Assembly: GCA_965243715.1 (NCBI GenBank)
Contig: CBDEVU010000009.1
Span: 124,001 to 188,000, forward strand
Direction of reading: 5' to 3'
DNA length: 64,000 bases
From: UBA11606 sp965243715
GTDB lineage: Bacteria > Actinomycetota > Acidimicrobiia > Acidimicrobiales > Aldehydirespiratoraceae
The first letter of the stretch is position 1. Each line of letters begins with the position of its first letter. The notes beneath the pieces are model-generated. The model was not told the origin of the DNA, searched no databases, and saw nothing but the letters and a program-made list of their open reading frames with translations. Shown here piece after piece: positions 41,233-50,592 of the stretch. The translations under genes and the position numbers were made by a program.

Positions 41233-41755
41233 CGATCGGCTCGGCGGCTACGCCGATGCCCTTCTGTGCGTGGCGGCCGCCGAGGGTGCTAGCGCAGTGG
41301 TTGAAGACGAGTTGTTTCGGTTCGCCGAGGCGCTCCGCCGCAGCAACACACTTACCGCGACGCTCAGCGACACCATGTTGCCCGTAGAACGTCGGGTCGG
41401 CATCGTCGAGGAACTCCTCGGCGCGAAGGTGTCGGCGACCACAACCGCTCTAATCTCGATGCTGGTCGCGACTGGTCGGGGGGCCGACATTTCGGCGATC
41501 ATCGACGAGACGATCGCCCGGGGCGCGGCGGGACGGGGCCGGGTTTTGGCCCGAGTTCGCTCCGCGATTGACCTCACCGACGACCAAAAGACTCGTCTGG
41601 CCGCGGCGATCAAGTCAGCCACGGACAACGACGTCGAGATCCGCGTGGTTATCGACGAATCCGTCATGGGCGGCCTGATAACCGAGATCGGCGACGACGT
41701 GCTCGATGGCAGTGTCCGCCGCCGCATAGCGCAACTCCGCGAGAACTTTTCCTGA
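41225..41755 (+). CDS. atpH: ATP synthase F1 subunit delta
   Basis: The 176-residue protein links F1 to the b stalk: YADALLCVAAAEGASAVVED at the N-terminus and the C-terminal signature VIDESVMGGLITEIGDDVLDG. GTG 41225 overlaps the atpF stop by 8 bases; an open frame further upstream lies inside atpF and is rejected. It is separate from b, unlike the b-delta fusion of mycobacteria. Confidence 0.93.
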   Translation: MADDRLGGYADALLCVAAAEGASAVVEDELFRFAEALRRSNTLTATLSDTMLPVERRVGIVEELLGAKVSATTTALISMLVATGRGADISAIIDETIARGAAGRGRVLARVRSAIDLTDDQKTRLAAAIKSATDNDVEIRVVIDESVMGGLITEIGDDVLDGSVRRRIAQLRENFS

Positions 41756-41810
41756 TTGTGCTCATCTGAGCATGTCCACCTCACCTGAACGAAAAGACTA
41801 GAGACACGAA

Positions 41811-43436
41811 ATGTCGGATCTTACGATCAACACCGCTGCCATTGCCTCAGCAATCAAGAGCAACCTTGACGGGTTCGCCCCCGCCCTCGAGCAGACCACA
41901 GTCGGTCGTGTGCTGGAGGTCGGCGATGGTATTGCCCGCGTGTCGGGCCTTCCCGATGCGGCTGTCAACGAGATGCTCCGCTTCGAAAATGGCCTAATTG
42001 GCTTGGCCCTCAACCTCGACGAGGATTCGATCGGAGCCGTGGTCCTCGGCGATGTCGACGGCATCGAAGAAGGCCAGACGGTTGTCGCTACCGGCGACAT
42101 CTTGTCGGTACCGGTTGGCGATGGTCTGTTGGGTCGCGTAGTCAACCCGTTGGGCGAACCCATCGACGGTAAGGGTGCGCTCACCAACGTGCAGTTGCGC
42201 CGTATGGAAATACAAGCGCCCGGCATCACGGGACGCAAACCGGTCCACGAACCAATGCAGACCGGTATTAAGTCGATCGACTCGCTTATCCCGATTGGCC
42301 GGGGTCAGCGTGAGTTGATTATCGGCGACCGCAAGACGGGGAAGACCACTATCGCCCTCGACACGATCCTGAACCAAAAGGGTTTGGGCGTGAAGTGCAT
42401 CTACGTCGCCATCGGGCAGAAGGCTTCTACCGTTGCCCAAGCCGTGGCCACCCTCGAAGAACTCGGGGCGATGGAGTACACCACAGTGGTGGTCGCCCCG
42501 GCCTCTGACCCGGCCCCGTTCAAGTTCCTAGCCCCTTACGGCGGTTGCGCCATGGGTCAGCACTGGATGGAAAACGGCGAGCACTCGCTCATCATCTACG
42601 ACGATCTTTCTAAGCAAGCAGAGGCCTACCGCCAAGTGTCGCTGCTACTGCGGCGTCCGCCGGGCCGTGAGGCCTACCCGGGCGACGTGTTTTACTTGCA
42701 TTCGCGCTTGTTGGAACGGGCGGCCAAGCTTTCTGACGAGCTAGGCGCCGGTTCTTTGACCGCTTTGCCGATTATCGAAACTAAGGCCGGCGACGTGTCA
42801 GCCTTCATCCCCACCAATGTGATCTCGATCACAGACGGCCAGATTTTCTTGCAGGACGACCTCTTCAAGTCCGGTATTCGCCCGGCGGTCGACGTGGGCA
42901 TTTCGGTGTCGCGGGTTGGTTCGGCCGCGCAGGTCAAGGCTATGAAAACAGCGGTGGGCACGCTCAAGGGCGACCTTCAGCAGTTCCGGGAACTCGAAGC
43001 TTTCGCGGCTTTTGGTTCTGACCTCGACGCGGTGTCGGCCGCCCAACTCGAGCGCGGCTACCGCTTGACCGAACTTCTTAAGCAGGGCGTGAACTCGCCG
43101 GTGCCAGTTGAGGAAATGACGGTGACGATTTACGCGGGCACCCGCGGCTATCTCGACGCCTTGCCTATCGAAGACGTTCCTCGGTTCGAAGCAGAACTTC
43201 TGGAGTGGTTCCGCACACGGCACTCGGGGGTTCTCGACTCCATCAAGAACGACGGGGTGATTTTGGACTCAGAGTCGTTCGACGCGGGAATCGCCGCGTT
43301 TGTTGATCAGTTCCAGTCATCGGACGCCTCGGTTGGTTCTGAACCCGCGGCCGAAGCACAAGGCGAGGCCCACGTCGAGATGGTTGATTCGGACACCACG
43401 CTGCCCGAAGAAGACATCACCCGAGACGAGGGCTGA
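41811..43436 (+). CDS. atpA: ATP synthase F1 subunit alpha
   Basis: The 541-residue nucleotide-binding subunit has GDRKTGKTTIALDTI (P-loop), GQKASTVAQAVATLEE and RPAVDVGISVSRVGSAAQVK. The last 35 residues or so form an acidic extension (EPAAEAQGEAHVEMVDSD...), as seen in some actinobacterial alpha subunits, where a C-terminal tail restrains ATP hydrolysis. The spacer of 55 bases holds no gene. Confidence 0.97.
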   Translation: MSDLTINTAAIASAIKSNLDGFAPALEQTTVGRVLEVGDGIARVSGLPDAAVNEMLRFENGLIGLALNLDEDSIGAVVLGDVDGIEEGQTVVATGDILSVPVGDGLLGRVVNPLGEPIDGKGALTNVQLRRMEIQAPGITGRKPVHEPMQTGIKSIDSLIPIGRGQRELIIGDRKTGKTTIALDTILNQKGLGVKCIYVAIGQKASTVAQAVATLEELGAMEYTTVVVAPASDPAPFKFLAPYGGCAMGQHWMENGEHSLIIYDDLSKQAEAYRQVSLLLRRPPGREAYPGDVFYLHSRLLERAAKLSDELGAGSLTALPIIETKAGDVSAFIPTNVISITDGQIFLQDDLFKSGIRPAVDVGISVSRVGSAAQVKAMKTAVGTLKGDLQQFRELEAFAAFGSDLDAVSAAQLERGYRLTELLKQGVNSPVPVEEMTVTIYAGTRGYLDALPIEDVPRFEAELLEWFRTRHSGVLDSIKNDGVILDSESFDAGIAAFVDQFQSSDASVGSEPAAEAQGEAHVEMVDSDTTLPEEDITRDEG

Positions 43437-43444
43437 GGTAAGTC

Positions 43445-44410
43445 GTGCCCGGAGGCAAGGAGCGCGAGCTTCGTAGGCGCATTTCCAGCGTCCAGTCCAC
43501 CAAAAAGATCACCCGTGCGATGGAACTCATCGCCGCAACCCGGGTGGTCAAAGCCATACATCGTGCCGACGCCGCCCGTCCGTATTCGCGCCAGATCACC
43601 TCGGTCATCGAGAACTTGGCCGCGGGTGGCGCGGAAGTCAATCATCCACTGCTGCGCGAGGCCGAGACTGTCAGCAACGTAGGTTTCATCGTTATGGCAG
43701 GCGACCGAGGCCTCGCCGGTGCCTATAACTCCAACCCGATTCGGGCCTGCGAGCGTCAAGTCATGGCTCACCTGACGGAGGGAAAAGGCTATTCGTTGTT
43801 CTGCGTGGGCAAGAAGGCCAACGCCTACTTCAAGTTCCGTAACTACCGCATCGATCACAGCTACGTCGGTTTCACCGACAACCCGCGCTACGAAGATGCT
43901 CGCCGAATCGCCGACGATGTGGCCGCGGCTTTCATCAATGGCGAGATCGACGAGGTGGAGTTGGTTTACACTGAGTTCGTCTCGCTGGGCACTCAGCGAG
44001 TTTCGGTTCGCCGCTTCTTGCCCCTCGAAAACACCGCGGTCATGGCCGAGGCGGGGGGCGGTGACGCCGCTGCGGCGGCTTCCTTTGAGTTCGAGCCATC
44101 GCCCGAAGCGGTCCTCGAGTCACTCCTGCCGCGCTACGTCGAGGCCCGTTTGTTCGGGGCCCTCCTCGACTGCGCGGCATCGGAGCACGCCAACCGGCAG
44201 CGGGCTATGAAATCGGCCACCGATAACGCCGAGGACCTCATCACCAAGCTTTCGCGTGAAATGAACTCCGCCCGCCAAGCCGCCATTACCACAGAGATCA
44301 TGGAGATTGTCAGTGGGGCCGAAGCGCTCGGTTCCGGAAGCGACCAGCCGGTAGTTATCGACGATTTCGCCCGCGACAATTTCCAATCACTCTCACCCCA
44401 GACCTCATAA
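43445..44410 (+). CDS. atpG: ATP synthase F1 subunit gamma
   Basis: The 321-residue central-stalk subunit has RRRISSVQSTKKITRAMELI at the N-terminus, VMAGDRGLAGAYNSN, and the C-terminal ASEHANRQRAMKSATDNAED with RQAAITTEIMEIVSGAEAL. It is longer than the usual 285-300, with Ala-rich inserted sequence (AGGGDAAAAASFEFEPS). GTG 43445 is the start. Confidence 0.96.
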   Translation: MPGGKERELRRRISSVQSTKKITRAMELIAATRVVKAIHRADAARPYSRQITSVIENLAAGGAEVNHPLLREAETVSNVGFIVMAGDRGLAGAYNSNPIRACERQVMAHLTEGKGYSLFCVGKKANAYFKFRNYRIDHSYVGFTDNPRYEDARRIADDVAAAFINGEIDEVELVYTEFVSLGTQRVSVRRFLPLENTAVMAEAGGGDAAAAASFEFEPSPEAVLESLLPRYVEARLFGALLDCAASEHANRQRAMKSATDNAEDLITKLSREMNSARQAAITTEIMEIVSGAEALGSGSDQPVVIDDFARDNFQSLSPQTS

Positions 44411-44427
44411 CGAGGAGCACTAAACGA

Positions 44428-45876
44428 ATGACTATTATCGAGACCGATTTCCAGCACGGCCGCATCGTCAGTATCGCGGGTCCAGTGGTCGACGTTGAGT
44501 TCCCCCGCGGGAGCCTGCCGGAGATCAACACCCAGATTGAGTTCGACGTTAACGTCGAAGGCGAGATTATCAACGTGCCCGCGGAGGTAGCTCAGCAAAT
44601 CGGCGATAACCGGGTTCGGGCGATTGCCATGAAACCGACCGACGGTCTGACCCGCGGCACTCCGGTGATCAACACCGGACACGGTGTGCAAGCGCCGGTG
44701 GGCGACGACACGCTGGGCCATATCTGGAACGTAATGGGTGACTGCCTCGACGCACCCGAGCGCCGCACCGAAGAGCGCTGGAACATCCACCGACCGGCAC
44801 CGTCGTTTGATTCCTTAGAGCCGTCGGCCAACATGTTTGAGACCGGCGTAAAGGTCATCGACCTCCTCACTCCGTACAAGGAAGGGGGCAAGATCGGCCT
44901 CTTCGGTGGGGCGGGCGTGGGCAAGACCGTGCTCATCACCGAGATGATCACCCGGGTGGCTTCCAACCACGGCGGAGTATCGGTCTTCGCGGGTGTGGGC
45001 GAGCGCACTAGAGAAGGCACCGACCTGTTCATCGAAATGGGCGAAACCGTAATGGGCGACGGTGAGACCACGGTGCTCGATAAAGCGGCCCTCGTATTTG
45101 GCCAGATGGACGAACCGCCCGGTGTGCGCCTTCGTGTGGCTTTGGCCGGGGTGACCATGGCGGAGTATTTCCGTGATGTGCAGAACCAGGACGTGTTGTT
45201 ATTTGTCGACAACATCTTCCGTTTCGTGCAGGCCGGTTCGGAGGTGTCTACCCTCCTTGGCCGGATGCCGTCGGCGGTGGGTTACCAGCCGACCTTGGCT
45301 GACGAGATGGGGGTGCTGCAGGAGCGCATTACCTCCACCCGGGGCAAGTCGATCACCTCGTTGCAAGCGGTGTACGTACCGGCCGACGACTACACCGATC
45401 CGGCGCCGTTTACCTCGTTCACCCACTTCGACGGAACCACCGAACTGAACCGTGATATCGCGGCCCTCGGTATCTACCCGGCCGTGGATCCTCTCGCCTC
45501 TACCTCCACCATCCTCGATCCAATGGTCGTCGGCGATCGCCACTACCAGACCGCTCGAAGAGTGCAGGAAGTCCTCCAGCGTTACAAGGAACTGCAAGAC
45601 ATCATCGCCATTCTTGGTCTCGATGAGCTTTCCGAGGAGGATCGCATCACCGTCGACCGGGCCCGCAAGGTGCAGCGGTTCTTGTCCCAGCCTATGTTCG
45701 TGGCCAAGGCTTTCACCGGCCAGGACGGCATCTTCACCTCCGTGGAGGAGACCGTAGACTCGTTCTCTGCTCTTCTCGACGGCGATCTTGATCACCTGCC
45801 GGAACAGGCGTTTTACATGGTCGGCGGTGCCGAGGATGCCGAGCGCAAGGCAGCGGAACTTCAGGCCAAGGACTGA
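44428..45876 (+). CDS. atpD: ATP synthase F1 subunit beta
   Basis: The 482-residue catalytic subunit has GGAGVGKTVLITEMI (P-loop), VGERTREGTDLF with the catalytic Glu-Arg, ALVFGQMDEPPGVRLRVAL, LLFVDNIFRFVQAGSEVSTL and the signature region PAVDPLASTSTILD. ATG 44428 follows CGAGGAGC. Confidence 0.98.
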   Translation: MTIIETDFQHGRIVSIAGPVVDVEFPRGSLPEINTQIEFDVNVEGEIINVPAEVAQQIGDNRVRAIAMKPTDGLTRGTPVINTGHGVQAPVGDDTLGHIWNVMGDCLDAPERRTEERWNIHRPAPSFDSLEPSANMFETGVKVIDLLTPYKEGGKIGLFGGAGVGKTVLITEMITRVASNHGGVSVFAGVGERTREGTDLFIEMGETVMGDGETTVLDKAALVFGQMDEPPGVRLRVALAGVTMAEYFRDVQNQDVLLFVDNIFRFVQAGSEVSTLLGRMPSAVGYQPTLADEMGVLQERITSTRGKSITSLQAVYVPADDYTDPAPFTSFTHFDGTTELNRDIAALGIYPAVDPLASTSTILDPMVVGDRHYQTARRVQEVLQRYKELQDIIAILGLDELSEEDRITVDRARKVQRFLSQPMFVAKAFTGQDGIFTSVEETVDSFSALLDGDLDHLPEQAFYMVGGAEDAERKAAELQAKD

Positions 45877-45880
45877 GTCG

Positions 45881-46279
45881 ATGCTTAGCGTCGAAGTTGT
45901 CTCGCCCGAATCCGTGTCGTACACCGGCGAGGCCGCGATGGTGATTGCCCGCACGGTCGAGGGTGGCGACATAGCTTTCCAACCCGGTCACGCGTCCTTT
46001 ATTGGCACGCTAGCCGTATGGTCGGTGGACGTCATCAAAGCCGACGGCGGGCGCGACACGTTCGCGGTTCATCGGGGGTTTGTGCAGGTCACCGACGATC
46101 AGGTAACGATCCTCAGCGATGTGAGCGAGTCGGTAACGGCCATTGACGTGGAACGGGCCAAGGCCAGTCGGGCGACCGCTGAAGAGGCCTTGCGGGCCAA
46201 CGCCGACGATAGCGACGCCGCGGCCGCGGCGGCTCGGGCGGAGCTTCGGTTGCGGGTCGTGGCGGGCGCTGAAGGCTAA
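45881..46279 (+). CDS. atpC: ATP synthase F1 subunit epsilon
   Basis: The 132-residue subunit has VEVVSPESVSYTGEAAMVIA, FQPGHASFIGTL, FAVHRGFVQVTDDQVTILSD and a C-terminal two-helix domain (VERAKASRATAEEALRANAD). It ends the atp operon and is convergent with glpX, 17 bases apart. That gap has a small CCCCGGCGGGG palindrome that is too weak to call a terminator. Confidence 0.94.
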   Translation: MLSVEVVSPESVSYTGEAAMVIARTVEGGDIAFQPGHASFIGTLAVWSVDVIKADGGRDTFAVHRGFVQVTDDQVTILSDVSESVTAIDVERAKASRATAEEALRANADDSDAAAAAARAELRLRVVAGAEG

Positions 46280-46296
46280 GGATCTCCCCGGCGGGG

Positions 46297-47289
46297 TTAG
46301 TACTTGACCGCGGCGAATTCGTTGAGTTTGTCGAGTTGGTGATGTGCTCGAACCTGACGGACGGTGCGTGACCGTGAGCGCATAACCAGGCTCTCGGTGT
46401 GGCAGCCTGTCTCGTCGAAGTGAACGCCGCGCATGAGTTCGCCGTCGGTGATGCCGGTAGCGGCAAAGAAACAGTCATCGGATTGCACGAGGTCGTCTTG
46501 GGTCAAGATGCGATCGAGGTCGTAGCCCTGCTCGATGGCTTGACGGCGTTCTCGCGTGTTGCGGGGCCAGAGCCGCCCCAACTGCTCGCCCCCCATGCAC
46601 TTGAGTGCCGCAGCGGTGATCACCCCTTCCGGCGTGCCCCCGATTCCGATGAGGATGTCGGCCCCTGCTTCGGGCCAGGCCGTCGAGATGGCCCCAGCCA
46701 CGTCGCCGTCGGGGATGAGTCGGATGCGGGCGCCCGCGGCGCGAACTTCCGCGATGTGTTCAGTGTGGCGATCGCGGTCGAGGATCACGACTGTGAGGTC
46801 GCGGACTGACTCTCGCTTGGCGTGAGCCACGGCCCGCAGATTCTCGGTAATGGATTTCTCTAGACTGATGGCACCGCGAGCGGAAGGACCGACCGCGATC
46901 TTTTCCATATACACGCACGGGCCGGGGTCGTACATGGTGCCGCGCGGCGCCACCGCGATGACCGCCAGCGCGTTGGCTCGGCCGAGCGCGGTGAGGGTGG
47001 TGCCGTCGATGGGATCGACGGCGATATCGGTTTTAGGGTCAGAGCCGTCGCCGATTCGTTCGCCGTTGTACAACATCGGGGCTTCGTCTTTTTCCCCCTC
47101 GCCGATGACGACAATGCCGCTCATAGGCACACTGCGGAGCATGGCCCGCATGGCGTCGACAGCGGCCCCGTCGGCGCCTTCCTTGTCGCCGCGTCCCATC
47201 CACCGTGAGGCCGCCATCGCCGCCGCTTCGGTAACCCGGACCAGTTCTAGCGCCAAGTTACGGTCGGGCACGATAGGTAGATTCGCCAT
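46297..47289 (-). CDS. glpX: Fructose-1,6-bisphosphatase class II
   Basis: This metal-dependent phosphatase of gluconeogenesis, the main FBPase of actinobacteria, has 330 residues: GRGDKEGADGAAVDAMR, VVIGEGEKDEAPML, KTDIAVDPIDGTTL with metal ligands, and GIGGTPEGVITAAALKCMGG. ATG 47289 is supported by TATTGT (47296-47301, minus strand) 6 bases upstream; an in-frame extension to 47334 is rejected. Confidence 0.95.
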   Translation of the reverse strand: MANLPIVPDRNLALELVRVTEAAAMAASRWMGRGDKEGADGAAVDAMRAMLRSVPMSGIVVIGEGEKDEAPMLYNGERIGDGSDPKTDIAVDPIDGTTLTALGRANALAVIAVAPRGTMYDPGPCVYMEKIAVGPSARGAISLEKSITENLRAVAHAKRESVRDLTVVILDRDRHTEHIAEVRAAGARIRLIPDGDVAGAISTAWPEAGADILIGIGGTPEGVITAAALKCMGGEQLGRLWPRNTRERRQAIEQGYDLDRILTQDDLVQSDDCFFAATGITDGELMRGVHFDETGCHTESLVMRSRSRTVRQVRAHHQLDKLNEFAAVKY

Positions 47290-47332
47290 TCTCGGACAAT
47301 AGCCGACTAGGCGGACGGGTTCGTTGTTGGCC

Positions 47333-48226
47333 ATGGGCGTGCGGCCCTCGATTCTGTGCGAATATGTCGCGGTGGCTCCCGCATTCCAATCCCCATTTCG
47401 CCGAAACTCTCAACCCGCCCCAGCCGACAGTAGCGCGGAGGTGAGCGCCGACGACGACACTGTTGACGATGACATTGTTGACGAGGACATTGTTGACGAT
47501 GACACTGTTGACGATGACATTGTTGACGATGACATTGTTGACGACGCGTCGGGCGAGTGGCTGGCCTACGAACTTCACACGTGGGCTTCGCAGACCCGAA
47601 CGATGCTGGCCCAACTCCTGTTAGCTGACAAGGTCGTACACTCGTGGCAGGGCACCACGCTTTTGGCCCACGAGTCGCTCGAGGAACAGGTGGACGCTCT
47701 TCTCGAAGAGGCCCAGGCGGCGGAAAACCTAGAACTTGAATCAGATAAGTCCCAGGTCGGCTTTGAGATGGAAGGCTGGTCGGGGGAGTTGCAGGCTCTC
47801 CTCGCCGAACGCCTCGGTGTGGCGGGTGTGCCCCACGGGTTCGACGCCGAGGGCGACTTGGTCTGCCACGAAGAGGACGAGGACCGGGTGGAGTTGGTCA
47901 TCGAGGACTTGTTGGCACACAGTGCCGACGATGGTCTTGAAGTGCTGGAAGGCCTCCAAGCAAACGAACTGCTCTCGGCGATGTTTGAGGCGGTCAACAA
48001 ACTGCGCCGCGACGTTCACGACGGATCAGCGGTTCGGCGGGCGGTCGAACACGGACACCGACTGGCTGGAGTGGCCACCCCGTTTGGCTTCTCGGGCCCA
48101 GCCTTCGCGCTGATCCGCGAGCGTTGTGGCGAATTCGCTGACTTGCTCCAATCCGAGACAGCGAGCGCGGAAGATATTACCGACCTTGCGTCACGGCTCC
48201 GTGACGGCCTTCGGCAGGTGATCTAG
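47333..48226 (+). CDS. Protein with acidic tandem repeat and duplicated domain, unknown function
   Basis: This is a soluble acidic protein of 297 residues if ATG 47333 is used; GTG 47441 is an alternative that would start just before the repeat. Six DDDIV-type units are followed by two similar segments, TMLAQLLLADKVVHSWQGTT(..)SLEEQVDALLEEA and ELQALLAERLGVAGVPHGFD(..)DEDRVELVIEDLL, suggesting a duplicated alpha/beta module. The C-terminal half is helical. No family recognised. Divergent from glpX. Confidence 0.65.
   Translation: MGVRPSILCEYVAVAPAFQSPFRRNSQPAPADSSAEVSADDDTVDDDIVDEDIVDDDTVDDDIVDDDIVDDASGEWLAYELHTWASQTRTMLAQLLLADKVVHSWQGTTLLAHESLEEQVDALLEEAQAAENLELESDKSQVGFEMEGWSGELQALLAERLGVAGVPHGFDAEGDLVCHEEDEDRVELVIEDLLAHSADDGLEVLEGLQANELLSAMFEAVNKLRRDVHDGSAVRRAVEHGHRLAGVATPFGFSGPAFALIRERCGEFADLLQSETASAEDITDLASRLRDGLRQVI
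47450..47539 (+). repeat. 15-bp tandem repeat, 6 copies, encoding DDDIV units
   Basis: The unit GACGATGACATTGTT recurs six times with a few substitutions, coding DDDTV, DDDIV, DEDIV, DDDTV, DDDIV and DDDIV. Unlike the repeat at 7829 the copies have diverged. Confidence 0.93.
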
Positions 48227-48241
48227 TAGCCTGGGGGTCGA

Positions 48242-48952
48242 ATGCTGCTCGCCGAACTCGAGGTTTACCATTCTCGACCGATTGCGCCGACCCGCCGGGT
48301 CGCGCTCGGTGCGCTGACACTTCCGTGCGAGCCAGCACCGGGGGCGGGGGGCATTCTTCTGGGGGCGGTTGCGGCTCGTTTCACGCCCGAACTTGATCCT
48401 GACCTGACTGCGGATTTGGTGTCGTTGACCCGCCAAGTCGAGGCTGGTCAGCGGATTCCCCAACCCCGGCTTCGCTACCGTCTCCAAGATGATCGGGTGG
48501 GTCTTACCCGGAGCACTCACCGACTTTTTCGTCACGACGACGATGGGGACCTCAACGTGACTTTTACCTCCGACAAGGGATTGCCGGGCCAGATGGTCCT
48601 CGGCGCGATCTACGCCGCGTCTACCATTCCGGGCCGATCTCGGGGCCGGGTACTGGCCGCGATTCGTCGCGGGATTGCCTGGAGGAACGACATCGGACCC
48701 GCGTTGCTGATCAACCTTTCCGGCACCGGCGCGGCGGTCCTTCACGCCGACGCCTTGGCCGATCCCGTTGGTTGGGCATTACGCACACTTGGGCTCAATT
48801 CATTGGGCACATTGCCCAAACGCGCCGTAGTGCAAAGCTGTTTTCGACAGTCCCTGATCGACGTACATCCTGATCACGGCGGCGATCACAACGACGCGGC
48901 TCGTCGCATTGCTGATATCACCGAGGCGCGGCGGATCCTCCTCGCCTCATGA
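48242..48952 (+). CDS. Unknown protein with C-terminal J-like domain
   Basis: The 236-residue protein has an uncharacterised N-terminal part (ALGALTLPCEPAPGAGGILL, then NVTFTSDKGLPGQMVLGAIY) and a C-terminal segment, QSLIDVHPDHGGDHNDAARR then IADITEARRIL, resembling a J domain with HPD intact. This suggests recruitment of an Hsp70 (DnaK). TAGCCT (48227-48232) lies 9 bases before ATG 48242. It overlaps the next gene by ATGA. Confidence 0.7.
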   Translation: MLLAELEVYHSRPIAPTRRVALGALTLPCEPAPGAGGILLGAVAARFTPELDPDLTADLVSLTRQVEAGQRIPQPRLRYRLQDDRVGLTRSTHRLFRHDDDGDLNVTFTSDKGLPGQMVLGAIYAASTIPGRSRGRVLAAIRRGIAWRNDIGPALLINLSGTGAAVLHADALADPVGWALRTLGLNSLGTLPKRAVVQSCFRQSLIDVHPDHGGDHNDAARRIADITEARRILLAS

Positions 48953-49512
48953 GCCCACCCGCGGGGCTTCTACTCACCCACGGGGCGGGCGGCGGGGCGC
49001 AGCACCGACTCTTGGTGGCCCTCGACGAAGCGCTTGATCTGCCGGTTCGACGCATGGAGTTTGCCTACCGGGCCGAAGGTCGTCGAGCCCCTGACCGAGC
49101 GCCCAAGCTAATTGAGTCGGTGGTAGCAGAGGCGGCACGGTTCGCCGCGGCACTCGATGCCGATCCGGCGGCCATCGTGTTCGGTGGTCGATCAATGGGA
49201 GGCAGGATTTGTTCCCTGGCGATCGCTGAGGGGCTAGCCGCCGCGGGCGTGATCTTGCTTAGCTACCCGCTGCATCCCCCCGGTAAGCCCGAGAAACTGC
49301 GGGTCGCTCATTTTGCTCAACTGACTGTGCCGACGTTGTTCGTGAACGGTGACCGCGATCCCTTCGGGACCCCCGATGAGCACTACGCCCAGGTTGGGGC
49401 TATTCCCGGGCCGGTGGTGACCCATTGGCTGGAGGGTCAACGTCACGATCCGTTGCCCTCTTTTGACGAAGAGATCATCACGATCGTCGGTCGGTTCCTC
49501 GCTAGCCTCTAG
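48949..49512 (+). CDS. Alpha/beta hydrolase (KANL3/Tex30-like, dienelactone hydrolase fold)
   Basis: The 187-residue protein has LLLTHGAGGGAQHRLLVALD, the nucleophile elbow FGGRSMGGRICSLAIAEGL (GxSxG with Ser), YPLHPPGKPEKLRVAHF, FVNGDRDPFGTPDE with the Asp, and GQRHDPLPS with the His. Its substrate is unknown. It is co-translated with the J-like protein. Confidence 0.85.
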   Translation: MSPPAGLLLTHGAGGGAQHRLLVALDEALDLPVRRMEFAYRAEGRRAPDRAPKLIESVVAEAARFAAALDADPAAIVFGGRSMGGRICSLAIAEGLAAAGVILLSYPLHPPGKPEKLRVAHFAQLTVPTLFVNGDRDPFGTPDEHYAQVGAIPGPVVTHWLEGQRHDPLPSFDEEIITIVGRFLASL

Positions 49513-49521
49513 CCTCGATAC

Positions 49522-50592
49522 ATGCTTGACCGCATCCAAGGATTGGAGCACGAACTCCGCGAGGTCGAAATCCGTCTCGGCGACCCTGCCGTCCAAGCCG
49601 ACTCAACCCAACTCGCCGAGTTAGGCCGCCGCTTCAAGCAACTCGATGAAGTGGTGTCGGTGGCGAACCGGCTGCGTCGTGCCAGCAGCGATATCGTCGA
49701 CTTCCGCGAGATGATGTCGGCCACGGAGGGCGACGAACGCGAAGCAGTCCGAGCTGAGATCGAGCTACTCGAAACTTTGGCGGCCACGACCCAAGAAGAG
49801 CTTCAGGTCCTGCTCTTGCCCCGTGACCCCAACGATGAACGAAACGTGATAATCGAAATCCGCGGGGCGGCGGGCGGAGAGGAAGCGAACCTGTTCGCCC
49901 GCGATCTATTCGTCATGTACGAGGCCTTCGCCAAACGGATGGGATGGCGGCTCGAAGTGATCTCGGCTTCCTCCTCCGATCTTGGCGGATACAGCGAGAT
50001 CATGGCCCTGCTGGCGGGCGACACTGTGTGGTCGCGAATGAAACACGAGGCGGGAACCCATCGGGTTCAGCGAGTACCGGTAACCGAAAGCCAGGGCCGA
50101 GTTCACACGTCGTCGGCCACGCTGCAGGTCATTCCGGAGGCCGAAGAGATCGAGGTGCAGGTCGACGAAAACGAGTTACGTATCGACACCTACCGCGCTT
50201 CGGGGCCAGGCGGACAATCGGTGAACACGATGGACTCCGCGGTGCGCATCACCCATATTCCGACCGGTGTGGTGGTGGCCATGCAGGACGAAAAGAGCCA
50301 GCTAAAAAACAAGGTGAAGGCGTTGCGGGTGCTGCGGAGTCGCCTCCTGCAACTCGAACAGGAAAAGGCCGCGGCCGAGGCGGCTCGGTTCCGGGGGACC
50401 CAGGTTGGCACCGGCGACCGTTCCGAGAAGATACGCACGTACAATTTCAAAGAGAATCGAGTGAGCGATCACCGAATTGGTCTCACCATCTACAAACTAG
50501 ACCGAGTTATGGGCGGCGAACTCGACGAGATCAGCAACGCCTTGGTTACCGAGGAACGGCGCCGGCAACTAGAGGCCGTCGATAGCCCATGA
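49522..50592 (+). CDS. prfA: Peptide chain release factor 1
   Basis: RF1 releases peptides at UAA and UAG. The 356-residue protein has the GGQ motif in TYRASGPGGQSVNTMDSAVR, and HRVQRVPVTESQGRVHTS just after the codon-recognition domain. TAGCCT (49510-49515) lies 6 bases before ATG 49522. It overlaps prmC, whose product methylates the Gln of GGQ. Confidence 0.97.
   Translation: MLDRIQGLEHELREVEIRLGDPAVQADSTQLAELGRRFKQLDEVVSVANRLRRASSDIVDFREMMSATEGDEREAVRAEIELLETLAATTQEELQVLLLPRDPNDERNVIIEIRGAAGGEEANLFARDLFVMYEAFAKRMGWRLEVISASSSDLGGYSEIMALLAGDTVWSRMKHEAGTHRVQRVPVTESQGRVHTSSATLQVIPEAEEIEVQVDENELRIDTYRASGPGGQSVNTMDSAVRITHIPTGVVVAMQDEKSQLKNKVKALRVLRSRLLQLEQEKAAAEAARFRGTQVGTGDRSEKIRTYNFKENRVSDHRIGLTIYKLDRVMGGELDEISNALVTEERRRQLEAVDSP

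Noticed and set aside
46280..46296. CCCCGGCGGGG palindrome between atpC and glpX as a terminator
   Set aside because: The stem is at most 4-5 bp with no T tract; Rho-dependent termination is at least as likely.
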